Assembly: GCF_030252345.1 (NCBI RefSeq)
Contig: NZ_CP126980.1
Location: 1,813,501 to 1,877,500 of the forward strand
Direction of reading: 5' to 3'
Length of the DNA: 64,000 nt
Origin: Actinoplanes oblitus
Lineage (GTDB): Bacteria > Actinomycetota > Actinomycetes > Mycobacteriales > Micromonosporaceae
The notes beneath the pieces are model-generated. The model was not told the DNA's origin. It saw only the letters and a list, made by a program, of their open reading frames with translations, and ran no database searches. This document shows, in pieces, positions 1 through 9,473 of this stretch. The position numbers and the translations under genes are program-made. Position 1 is the first letter of the stretch. Each line of letters opens with the position of its first letter.

Positions 1-1176
1 ATGAAGCTCTTGGCTCCGTTGACCGGCGCGGCCCTCTACGCCTGGCGCGGCCCGCACGCCGTGATCCTGCTCTGCGCGGTCCTTCCGCTGCTCACCGCCG
101 CCCTGTACACCATGGTCCGACTTCCCGCTGCCGGGCGCTCGCCCAGCTCCGGTGTGGACGCTCCCGCATGGCCTCCGGCTGCTTCTGCCCCAGCCGACGT
201 GCAGCGGCATCCGAGGCCGAGCCACAACGAGGACGCGTTGGTCGTGACGCAGGTTGGTGAGGGCTCGGGCGCCGTGCCTCGAAGTGATGAGAGTGCGGTG
301 GCCGGAGTTCGCAGTGGTGACGGTGCGGTGGCTGGAGCTTGGAGTGATGAGGGTGCGGTGGCTGGGGCTTGCAGTGGTGAGGGTGCGCTAGCCGGGGGCC
401 AGAGTGGTGAAGGTGGGGTGGCCGGGGCTCGGAGCGGTGAAGGTGCGCTGACCGGGGGCCAGAGCGGTCAAGGTGGGGTGGCTGGAGCTTGGAGCGGTGA
501 AGGTGCCGCGGCTCGGGGCGGTGTAAGCCCGGAGAGCCCGGACCGCAACGGCGGGCGTTCGGTGGGGTTGGGTTGGGGCAGCGTCCGGGCCGGGGTTGAG
601 GCGCTGTGGCGGGAGCCGGTGCGGACGCCGGTGGTGGTGGCGGCCGTGGCGATCGCGGTCTCTGGGCTGACCAACGCCGCGGTGTTGTCGCATCTCGTGG
701 AGGGCTTGCATCGGCCGTCGACCCAGCTCGGCATTCTGTCCAGTGTTCAGGGTGCTGGCTCGATCGTCGGTGGATTCCTGGTCGGCCGGCTGCTCGCGCG
801 CCTGCGAGCGGCTCGGGTCGCCGCGCTCGGGGCGGGGCTGTTCGCCGTCGCCTGTGTGGCGTGGTCGCTGCCGTGGTGGCCGGCGATGCTGACCGGCAGC
901 GCGCTGACCGGCCTGGGACTGCCCTGGACCCTGATCGCCGGGATCACCGCGATCCAGACAGGAACCCCCGATCACCTGCTGGGCCGGGCGGCCGCCACCG
1001 GCAACATGGTCATGTTCGGCCCGATCACGCTGGCCATCCCGCTGGGCTCAGCCCTGTCCCAGCTCGGCTCCCGGCCGCCGCTCCTCCTGGGAGCTGGCGT
1101 AGTCCTGGCCGCGTCCCTGGTAGCCACCCACCGGACCCGATCCGCTGTCCCGCCAGCGGTTTCGACATGGCAATAG
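1..1176 (+). CDS. MFS transporter, C-terminal part (5' end outside window)
   Basis: Membrane exporter of the major facilitator superfamily; the substrate is not recognisable. The window begins on an in-frame ATG, but the first residues already read like a mid-protein transmembrane helix, so this Met is probably internal and the six N-terminal helices lie upstream. Residues 1-41 hold one helix. Residues about 42-200 form a long hydrophilic central loop containing a 10-residue repeat. Residues about 205-391 hold five to six further hydrophobic helices with Gly-rich MFS-like spacing. The repeat-expanded cytoplasmic loop is unusual for the family. The fold is assigned on hydrophobic pattern and typical MFS phrases; the substrate is unknown. 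Confidence 0.72.
   Translation: MKLLAPLTGAALYAWRGPHAVILLCAVLPLLTAALYTMVRLPAAGRSPSSGVDAPAWPPAASAPADVQRHPRPSHNEDALVVTQVGEGSGAVPRSDESAVAGVRSGDGAVAGAWSDEGAVAGACSGEGALAGGQSGEGGVAGARSGEGALTGGQSGQGGVAGAWSGEGAAARGGVSPESPDRNGGRSVGLGWGSVRAGVEALWREPVRTPVVVAAVAIAVSGLTNAAVLSHLVEGLHRPSTQLGILSSVQGAGSIVGGFLVGRLLARLRAARVAALGAGLFAVACVAWSLPWWPAMLTGSALTGLGLPWTLIAGITAIQTGTPDHLLGRAAATGNMVMFGPITLAIPLGSALSQLGSRPPLLLGAGVVLAASLVATHRTRSAVPPAVSTWQ
283..522 (+). repeat. 30-bp tandem repeat inside the MFS central loop (8 units)
   Basis: Eight consecutive 10-residue units (residues 95-174) follow the pattern S-[GD]-E-[GS]-A-[VL]-[AT]-G-[AG]-x. Each unit is 30 bp, so copy-number change keeps the frame. The units differ at several positions, which suggests an old expansion followed by drift. 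Confidence 0.85.
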
Positions 1177-1476
1177 GGCGAAGACGGCGATCCGGGCAAT
1201 GGCCTGGCGGGGATGGGCTGGCCCTGGTGGCGACCGGTAGAGGCGGAGAGAGGCTGGCGGAGGTGGGGTGACCGGCTGACGTCGGCGGGCACGGTGGGCC
1301 TCCCGGAGGTGAGGCGGATCTGAGGAAAGGCAGGGCGGCGGAATCTCGCGAGGTGGGGGCGGATCCGGCGGGGAGGATCCGGCGGGGAGGGGTGGCCTCG
1401 GCGCGGCCTCGGAGGAAGGCGGATCTGGCGGGGAAGGGCGGGCCCGGGATGGTGGCTGGGTCGTGCGGATGGCGCC
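1177..1476. other. Non-coding gap between convergent genes
   Basis: About 300 bases between the MFS gene and the convergent monooxygenase. I see no gene. The right half carries short G-rich direct repeats (GGATCCGGCGGGGAG occurs twice in a row near 1366-1400, with related GGATCTGGCGGGGA copies after it). No clean terminator hairpin was identified. Confidence 0.5.
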
Positions 1477-2874
1477 TCAGTGGCCGATCAGTTTGAGGTA
1501 GTCGGTGATGTCCTGGGGGTCCTGGGTGGCGCAGCCGACGTAGTTGTCGGGGCGGATCGCGAGCAGGGTGGGCTCGTGGATGTCGTAGGCCGACCAGGCT
1601 GAGGTTTCGCTGGGCGGGAGCTGCTCGGCACGGACGTTGGGTGGCAGGGCCGGCAGGGTGCCGTCGAAGCCGAAGGCGAGCAGGGTGGCGTGGCCGCCGC
1701 GGAGCAGGTCGAAGATGCGCCGGCCGCCGGTGAGTGACGCGTCCGGTGCGCGGTCGCCGGCCCGCACCAGGCCGGGAGTCGTGCGGTGCTCGGCGGCCAG
1801 CGGGCCACCGCGATAGTTGAGCGAGAGCTGGCGCAGGATCGGATCGTCGCGGCGCATGGCGTCATCGGCGTTGTCGACGTGGCGGCGGTGCAGGTCGGTG
1901 CTGATGCCGAGCACGTCGGCGGTGACCGGGAGGCGCTCCGCCTCATAGGTGTCCAGCAGGGTGTCGTCGCCGGTGGCCAGTTTCCACCCCAGGTTGTAAC
2001 CGTCCTGGATGCCGGTGTTGAGGCCCTGGCCGCCGGCGGGGGAGTGGACGTGCGCGGCATCGCCGGCCAGGAACACGTTGCCCACCCGGAAGCGGGAGGC
2101 CATCCGGATGTTGGCCCGCCACTGCGAGGTCCACCCGATCTCGGAGATGGTGATCGTGGGGTCGACCGAGGCGACGAGCTGCTCGATCGGGGTGTCAGTG
2201 GGCGGGGCGGTGAGCTGCCACCAGTCGCCGCCGGGCAGTGGGCACAGGCCCAGCCGGAACGCGGGCTCACCCGGCCAGATGTGCCAGGACGAACGGTCCA
2301 GCCCGGACAGTCGCACGTCGGCGATCAGCAGCCGCTCCTCCTCGTGGGTGGAGCCGAGGAACTCGACGCCGAGCGCTCGGCGGACAGTGCTGCGGCCGCC
2401 GTCGGCGCCCACCACATAACGAGCGGTGAGCGTCTCGCCGGTGTCGAGGGCGACCCGGACGCCGCCGGAGTCCTGCTCCAGGGCCTCGACGCCGACGCCG
2501 AACTCCACCGGGACGCCCTCGGCGAGCAGCTCGGAGGTCCGCCACTGGGGAACCATGAACAGATTCGGATAAGGGACCGCGTCGGTCGGATCGTGCAACT
2601 CGTCCATCCGCCACGCCGTGGTCCGGCCGTCGGGGCGGTGCACCAGCATCTCCGGATAGTCGTCGCCGGCCGCCCGGAAGCGGTCGATCAGCCCGAGGTC
2701 GTCGAGCACTTCGAGGGTCCGCGGCTGCAGCCCCTTGCCCCGGGACCCGGTGAAGGGCTGTGCCGATCTCTCGAGGATGCGGAAAGGCGCACCCAGCCGC
2801 TGCAGCTGGCGGGCCACGGTGAGGCCGGTCGGACCGGCGCCGACGATTATGGTGAATTCTGATTCACTGAACAT
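1477..2874 (-). CDS. FAD-dependent aromatic-ring monooxygenase (PHBH/PheA family)
   Basis: Flavoprotein hydroxylase of about 465 residues, probably oxidising an aromatic or polyketide-like compound with NAD(P)H and O2 in the cytosol. Visible motifs: an N-terminal Rossmann fingerprint (VGAGPTGLTVARQL, about residues 11-24), the central DG motif (GADGGRSTVRRALG) and the FAD-ribityl GD motif (FLAGDAAHVHSPAGGQG). The frame is open 37 codons further upstream, but the ATG at 2874 gives the canonical start just before the Rossmann strand, so I chose it. It is divergent from a TetR gene 68 bp away, a common arrangement in which the TetR protein represses the oxygenase. The substrate cannot be told from sequence. 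Confidence 0.88.
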   Translation of the reverse strand: MFSESEFTIIVGAGPTGLTVARQLQRLGAPFRILERSAQPFTGSRGKGLQPRTLEVLDDLGLIDRFRAAGDDYPEMLVHRPDGRTTAWRMDELHDPTDAVPYPNLFMVPQWRTSELLAEGVPVEFGVGVEALEQDSGGVRVALDTGETLTARYVVGADGGRSTVRRALGVEFLGSTHEEERLLIADVRLSGLDRSSWHIWPGEPAFRLGLCPLPGGDWWQLTAPPTDTPIEQLVASVDPTITISEIGWTSQWRANIRMASRFRVGNVFLAGDAAHVHSPAGGQGLNTGIQDGYNLGWKLATGDDTLLDTYEAERLPVTADVLGISTDLHRRHVDNADDAMRRDDPILRQLSLNYRGGPLAAEHRTTPGLVRAGDRAPDASLTGGRRIFDLLRGGHATLLAFGFDGTLPALPPNVRAEQLPPSETSAWSAYDIHEPTLLAIRPDNYVGCATQDPQDITDYLKLIGH

Positions 2875-2942
2875 GGATTCACCGTAGGCCGCTGATACGC
2901 TCCGGTCAAGAGGGCGGAATTCCGGATGGTGGTGACCGCGCG

Positions 2943-3800
2943 GTGGCGACCGGGCAGGCGCAGGACGAGCTGAGCGAGCAGCCAAGCGAGCGGGCGCGGG
3001 GCGGACGGGCGACTGAGCAGCGACGCGGCGGGCAGACGCGCAGCGGACCAGCGGCCGAGCAGACGCGCAGCGGACCGGCGGCCGAGCAGACGCGCAGCGG
3101 ACCGGCGGCCGAGCAGACCCGGAGCGGACCAGCGGTCGAGCAGAGCCGCGGCGGGCAGGCCGACTGGGCCTGGCCCGGCGTCACCCCGGCGACCACCGGC
3201 AAGCAGCCCGGCTTGCGCAAACAGCAGGCGGCGCAGACCGAGGCCGAGCTGAAGGCCGCAGCGATCCGGGTCTTCGACCGGGTCGGCTATCTGAACGCCA
3301 AGATCACCGATATCACCGCCGAGGCGGGCCGGGCCACCGGGTCGTTCTACAAGCACTTCGCCGGCAAGGAGGCGCTGCTGGCGGCCCTGCTCGCGGACCT
3401 GCTGGCCGAGGGCGACGCCAGCGCCGAGTTGCCCGGGCACGGTACCGACTTCCGCGATCGTGACGCGGTCCGGTTCCACGTGGCGGCGTTCTGGGGCTTC
3501 TACCGGCGGCATCGCGTGATCATGGTGGCTCTGCAGCAGGCCGCCCTGGTGGACGAGGCGTTCGCCGAGCGCAGCCGCGACATGCTGGCCCCCGACCTCG
3601 GGCACATCGCGGATCATCTGGCCGGCCTGGACCTGCCCGGCGATCCGCTGGTCAGCGCCTCGCTCTTCGGCGCGACGGTCAGCTCCTTCGCCGCGACCTG
3701 GCTCACCGCCGCGACCCGACCCGCCCTCGGCCGCGAACTCACCGACGACGAGGCCATCGAGACCCTGACCACGTTCCTGCACCGCGGCTTCGGCGCCTGA
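2943..3800 (+). CDS. TetR-family transcriptional regulator with repeat-rich N-terminal tail
   Basis: Likely repressor of the divergent monooxygenase. The helix-turn-helix region is clear at about residues 96-135 (ITDITAEAGRATGSFYKHF, then GKEALL), followed by an all-alpha ligand-binding domain to residue 285. Ahead of it lie about 85 low-complexity residues rich in G, Q, R and E, including four copies of a nine-residue unit. This tail is unusual for TetR proteins, which normally begin within about 10-20 residues of the HTH. The GTG at 2943 is the first start in the open frame. A start nearer the HTH is possible, in which case the repeats would be 5' leader rather than protein. Confidence 0.8.
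   Translation: MATGQAQDELSEQPSERARGGRATEQRRGGQTRSGPAAEQTRSGPAAEQTRSGPAAEQTRSGPAVEQSRGGQADWAWPGVTPATTGKQPGLRKQQAAQTEAELKAAAIRVFDRVGYLNAKITDITAEAGRATGSFYKHFAGKEALLAALLADLLAEGDASAELPGHGTDFRDRDAVRFHVAAFWGFYRRHRVIMVALQQAALVDEAFAERSRDMLAPDLGHIADHLAGLDLPGDPLVSASLFGATVSSFAATWLTAATRPALGRELTDDEAIETLTTFLHRGFGA
3036..3143 (+). repeat. 27-bp x 4 tandem repeat in the 5' part of the tetR gene
   Basis: Four head-to-tail units encode TRSGPAAEQ, TRSGPAAEQ, TRSGPAAEQ and TRSGPAVEQ (residues 32-67 from the GTG start). The unit is a multiple of three, and copies 1-3 are identical in protein. This is either an N-terminal disordered tail or a repeat-bearing leader. Confidence 0.85.
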
Positions 3801-3885
3801 GCGCCGGCGAAGCACATCGATAGCGCGAGAGCGGGGTTTTGACCCGGGTTGGCGGATCGCAACCACCCGCGGACGTCGCCCTTGC

Positions 3886-3925
3886 GGGCCGGGCGTTCGG
3901 GACGCGCCAGCGTCCTGCCCGGCCC
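3886..3925 (+). terminator. Nested hairpin downstream of tetR
   Basis: The outer arms GGGCCGGGC (3886-3894) and GCCCGGCCC (3917-3925) pair perfectly. Inside, GGACGC (3900-3905) pairs with GCGTCC (3910-3915) over a 4-nt loop. There is no long T tract, as is common for actinobacterial terminators. Confidence 0.6.
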
Positions 3926-4044
3926 GGAAGGGTCCCTGGCGGGAGCGACGATCAGTGATCAGCGCGGATCCGAGTCAGCAATCTCTTGATCGTGAAGTTG
4001 ATCCGGGAGCCGGGCCGAAAGCAAGAAGGCCGGAAATGCCAAAC

Positions 4045-4068
4045 GCCCGGCACGCCATTGTGCCGGGC
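4045..4068 (-). terminator. Distal hairpin terminator of the sdh operon
   Basis: A 9-bp perfect stem (GCCCGGCAC 4045-4053 with GTGCCGGGC 4060-4068) and 6-nt loop. On the minus strand it is followed by a T-containing stretch (GTTTGGCATTTCC). It lies about 57 bp past the sdhB stop, behind a second hairpin. Confidence 0.65.
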
Positions 4069-4083
4069 ATCTGGAGTCTCGTC

Positions 4084-4119
4084 CCGGCGGCGGGACACCA
4101 CGTCGTGTCCCGCCGCCGG
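4084..4119 (-). terminator. Proximal hairpin terminator of the sdh operon
   Basis: A perfect 15-bp stem (4084-4098 with 4105-4119) and 6-nt loop begins 5 bp after the sdhB stop on the minus strand. With the hairpin at 4045-4068 it forms a tandem terminator. Confidence 0.7.
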
Positions 4120-4124
4120 ACGCG

Positions 4125-4867
4125 TCACCGCTTGGCGACGGCCTTGCGGTAGTCGCTGTTGAGGCGGCCGATCAGGCTCAGCGGGATGCCCTTCGGGCAG
4201 ACCTCGGTGCACTCGCCCATGTTGGTGCAGCCACCGAAGCCGGCGTCGTCCTGTGCCTGCAGCATGTCGATCACCCGGCTGTCGCGCTCGGGCTGGCCCT
4301 GCGGCATCAGGCCGAGGTGGGTGATCTTCGCGGCGGTGAACAGCATCGACGAGCCGTTGGGGCAGGCGGCGACGCAGGCGCCGCAGCCGATGCAGGTGGC
4401 CGCCTCGAACGCGGCGTCGGCGTCCTTCTTCGGCACCGGCGTGGCGTGGGCGTCCGGCGCGGTGCCGGTCGGGGCGCTGATGTAACCGCCCGCCTGAATG
4501 ATCTTGTCGAAGGCGGTCCGGTCGACGACCAGGTCCTTGATCACCGGGAAGGCGGCGGCACGCCACGGCTCGACGTCGATCACGTCGCCGTCCTTGAAGT
4601 GCCGCATGTGCAGCTGGCAGGTGGTGGTGGCCTTCTCCGGGCCGTGCGCCACGCCGTTGATGACCATGCTGCACGCGCCGCAGATGCCCTCGCGGCAGTC
4701 GTGATCGAACGCGATCGGGTCGTCACCCGCGAGGATCAGCGTCTCGTTGAGCACGTCGATCATCTCGAGGAACGACGCGTCCGGGGAGATCCCCTTCACG
4801 TCGTAGGTGACCATCTTCCCGGAGGAGGAGGGGCCGGACTGACGCCACACCCTGACCTTGATGTCCA

Positions 4868-4868
<1 letters not shown>
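4125..4868 (-). CDS. sdhB: Succinate dehydrogenase iron-sulfur subunit
   Basis: Electron-transfer subunit of complex II (247 aa) that passes electrons from the SdhA flavin to membrane quinone. Ligands for three clusters are visible: [2Fe-2S] C58, C63, C66 and C84; [4Fe-4S] C159, C162 and C165; and the third set C169, C214, C220 and C224, in an alpha-helical C-terminal domain. The start ATG shares one base with the sdhA stop (TAATG), so translation is coupled. The frame is open further upstream inside sdhA, but MDIKVRVW is the natural start. It is the last gene of a sdhC-sdhA-sdhB operon and is followed by tandem hairpins. Confidence 0.96.
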
Positions 4869-6814
<1,946 letters not shown>

Positions 6815-6815
6815 C

Positions 6816-7556
6816 TCAGTCCACCAATCCGGTCAGTACCGCGAACGGCACCGAGAGGTACCCCACGACCAGCACGAGCGACAGCGCGATCGCGATGTAC
6901 TTCGCGCGGCGCTGGCCCTTCATGGTCTGCTGGCCCAGCGTCCGGGCCGCGCTGAAGATGCCGTGCGCCAGGTGGAACCCGACGGCCACGATCGCCAGCG
7001 TGTAGAAGGCCGTCACGTACCAGCGCTCGGGCGCGAAGTCGGCGACCACGTTGGCGTACGGGTGGGCCTTGTCCGCGTGGGGGTTCAGGTTCCCCGTGGT
7101 CAGGTCCAGGATGTGGTAAATGATGAAGAGCAGGACGATCACGCCACCCCAGCGCATGGTGCGGGCGGCGTAACTGCCCTGGACCTTGGGCCGGTGCGCG
7201 TACTTGACCGGGCGGGCCTTGCGGGCCCGGACGGTCAGCACGGCCGCGGTGTAGATGTGCGCGAGCACCGCGACGGTCAGCACGGTGCGCTGGATCCAGA
7301 GGTACCAGGTGTCCGGCAGCAGGGGCGTGCCGATCGACCGCAGCCAGTGCGCGTAGTGGTCGAAGTCGGTGGCACCCAAGAAGATCTTGAGGTTGCCGGC
7401 CATGTGCGCGAAAAGGAAGAGCACCAGCAGGATGCCGCTGACGGCCATGATGATCTTCAGGGTGACCGACGAGGGCCGGACCACCTTGCGCGGGGTGGGC
7501 GTTGCCGTCGCCCCCGCCGCGTTCTTGGTCTTGGGAATTGGAGTGTCTACCGCCAC
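6816..7556 (-). CDS. sdhC: Succinate dehydrogenase cytochrome b subunit
   Basis: Membrane anchor of complex II, type-B family with a single polypeptide and five predicted helices (246 aa). A 30-residue T/P/K-rich cytoplasmic head precedes helix 1 (residues about 34-55). Helices follow around 95-115, 135-152, 180-205 and 222-243. Several helix-embedded histidines (in [23 protein letters not shown] and FHLAHGI) are suitable di-haem ligands. First gene of the operon; its ATG is 77 bp from the divergent LysR start. Confidence 0.94.
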   Translation of the reverse strand: MAVDTPIPKTKNAAGATATPTPRKVVRPSSVTLKIIMAVSGILLVLFLFAHMAGNLKIFLGATDFDHYAHWLRSIGTPLLPDTWYLWIQRTVLTVAVLAHIYTAAVLTVRARKARPVKYAHRPKVQGSYAARTMRWGGVIVLLFIIYHILDLTTGNLNPHADKAHPYANVVADFAPERWYVTAFYTLAIVAVGFHLAHGIFSAARTLGQQTMKGQRRAKYIAIALSLVLVVGYLSVPFAVLTGLVD

Positions 7557-7614
7557 AACCTGGACGGTAGAAAGTCCCGAGTCATTCGTCTAATGCATGA
7601 TCGGGCGGGTACTC

Positions 7615-7629
7615 ATAGCGATAAGCTAT
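7615..7629. promoter_or_regulatory. LysR-type operator palindrome in the sdhC-lysR intergenic region
   Basis: ATAGC-GATAA-GCTAT is a perfect 5-bp inverted repeat with 5-bp spacer, containing the T-N11-A signature of LysR-family sites. It lies 4 bp before the lysR GTG and about 60 bp before the sdhC ATG, where autorepression of lysR and control of sdh would both be possible. Binding is inferred from position and symmetry. Confidence 0.6.
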
Positions 7630-7633
7630 TACG

Positions 7634-8551
7634 GTGCAGCTGCAACAACTCAGGTACTTCCTAGCAGTGGTAGAAACCCGGCATTTCACCCAAGCGGCGG
7701 ACATTCTGGGGGTTTCGCAGCCTACGTTGAGTAAGCAGATTCACACCCTCGAAGCGTCCCTGGGCGCCCCCCTCTTCGAGCGGATGCGCGGCGCGGTGAC
7801 CCTCACCGTGGCCGGCGAGACCCTGCTGCCGATGGCCCAGCGGATCGTCGCGGACGCGGACGCGGCCCGCGAGGCGGTGCAGGACATCGTCGGCCTGCGC
7901 CGCGGCGAGGTTCGCCTGGGCGCCACCCCGAGCCTCTGCTCCTCGCTGGTCCCGGCCGTGCTGCGCACCTTCCGGGCCGACCATCCGGGGGTGACCCTGC
8001 ACGTCAGCGAGGGCAGCTCGCAGGACCTGAACGCCGGCCTGCTGGCGCACACCCTGGACCTGGCCCTGATCGTGGCGCCCGAGCAGGGCATCGACCCGGC
8101 GCTGGACGCCACCGAGGTGCTCCGGGAGAGCCTGGTGGTGGCCTCGGTCGCGGACGGGCCGCCGCCGACGGTGGGGCGGCAGCTCGAACTCGCCGAGCTG
8201 CGGCACACCCCGATGGTGATGTTCCGGGAGGGCTACGACATCCGCGAGGTCACCCTGCACGCCTGCGAGCGGGCCGGCTTCACCCCGAAGTTCGCCGTCG
8301 AGGGCGGCGAGATGGACGCGGTGCTGGCCTTCGTCGAGGCCGGGCTCGGGGTGGCCCTGGTGCCCAGCATGGTCCTGGCGAACCGGCCGCTGCTGCGCGC
8401 CACGCCGCTGGCGCCGCCCGGCATGCGCCGGACCATCGCGCTGGCCCAGCGCCGGGCCGCGGTGCTGCCGCACGCGGCCGCCGCGCTGCGCGATGTGGTG
8501 CTGGAGCACATCGCCTCGGGTCGCCTTCCGTACGGCGTACGCGCCCTCTGA
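7634..8551 (+). CDS. LysR-family transcriptional regulator
   Basis: DNA-binding regulator (305 aa) divergent from sdhCAB and its probable local regulator. The N-terminal winged HTH is classical (residues 1-60, LRYFLAVVETRHFTQAAD then LGVSQPTLSKQI). The inducer domain spans about 90-295 and has the periplasmic-binding-protein fold typical of the family. It is closest in style to CynR/CatR-like regulators, but the effector cannot be named. The GTG start lies 4 bp after the operator palindrome, so the transcript may be leaderless or very short-leadered. Confidence 0.9.
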   Translation: MQLQQLRYFLAVVETRHFTQAADILGVSQPTLSKQIHTLEASLGAPLFERMRGAVTLTVAGETLLPMAQRIVADADAAREAVQDIVGLRRGEVRLGATPSLCSSLVPAVLRTFRADHPGVTLHVSEGSSQDLNAGLLAHTLDLALIVAPEQGIDPALDATEVLRESLVVASVADGPPPTVGRQLELAELRHTPMVMFREGYDIREVTLHACERAGFTPKFAVEGGEMDAVLAFVEAGLGVALVPSMVLANRPLLRATPLAPPGMRRTIALAQRRAAVLPHAAAALRDVVLEHIASGRLPYGVRAL

Positions 8552-8605
8552 TCCACCGTCCACTTCGGGTAGTCAACTGTCTACGCTCCGCTTAGAGTCC
8601 TCGGT

Positions 8606-9361
8606 GTGTGGCATGGCGAGTTCCGTGACCCCCGGCTGGTCGAGGTCTACGACGCCGAGTGTCCCTGGGGCTGGGACGACGACTTCTTCATGGCCGTGCT
8701 CGCCGAGCGGTCCGCGCATCGGGTGGTCGACCTCGGCTGCGGCACCGGCCGGCTCGCCATCGCCATGGCCGGCGCGGGTCACCAGGTCACCGGCGTCGAC
8801 CCGGCGGCCGCCGCGCTCGCCGCGGCCCGGCGCAAGGAGGGCGGCAACCGGGTCCGGTGGCTGTGCGGCTCGGTCGAGCAGCTGCCCGCCCGGTCCTACG
8901 ACGCCGCGTTCATGACCAGCCACGTGGCGCAGTCCTTCGTGGACGACGAGGAGTGGGACGCGGTGCTGCGCGGGCTGCGCCGGGCGCTCGTCCCGGAGGG
9001 GCGGCTGATCTTCGACAGTCAGGACCCGGCCGAGCGGCCGTGGGAGCTGTGGAACCCGGACGACTCGTGGCGCACCGTGGTGCTCGGCGACGGCACCGTG
9101 GTGGAGGCGTGGAGCGAGGCCGAGGAGACCGCCGAGGGCATCGTGCACGTCACGCAGCGCTACCGGTTCCCCGACGGGCGGAGCCTGGCCGACTCGGCAA
9201 CGCTGCGTTTCCGTACCGAGCCGGAGCTGCGGGACTCGCTGCGCGAGGCGGGCTTCCGGGTGGACCGGATCTACGGCGGCTGGGGACGCGAACCGGTCGG
9301 GCTCAGCGGCGACGGCGAGTTCATCGTGATCGCCGTCGCGACGCCCCGGCTGATGTCGTAG
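8606..9361 (+). CDS. Class I SAM-dependent methyltransferase
   Basis: Small-molecule-type methyltransferase (251 aa). Motif I is VVDLGCGTGRLA at about residues 40-51, followed by an acidic strand end (VTGVDPAAAAL) and a motif-IV-like segment (YDAAFMTSHVAQSF). A C-terminal beta-rich insertion follows (about 150-245). The start GTG (V-W-H-G-E-F) is the only start close to the fold. It stands alone, 54 bp after lysR, with no pathway context, so the substrate is unknown. Confidence 0.82.
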   Translation: MWHGEFRDPRLVEVYDAECPWGWDDDFFMAVLAERSAHRVVDLGCGTGRLAIAMAGAGHQVTGVDPAAAALAAARRKEGGNRVRWLCGSVEQLPARSYDAAFMTSHVAQSFVDDEEWDAVLRGLRRALVPEGRLIFDSQDPAERPWELWNPDDSWRTVVLGDGTVVEAWSEAEETAEGIVHVTQRYRFPDGRSLADSATLRFRTEPELRDSLREAGFRVDRIYGGWGREPVGLSGDGEFIVIAVATPRLMS

Positions 9362-9473
9362 CGGTCGCGATCATGCCGAGATTCTGTTCGGAACCTTAGG
9401 AACCATTGCGAGACATAAATCCCGGACTACCATCCGCTCCATCGGTGGTGACCTTTACGCGAGGTAAGGTGGC

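Noticed and set aside
1..3. ATG at base 1 as the true start of the MFS gene
   Set aside because: The encoded protein begins mid-fold, so the ATG is almost certainly an internal Met caused by the window edge.
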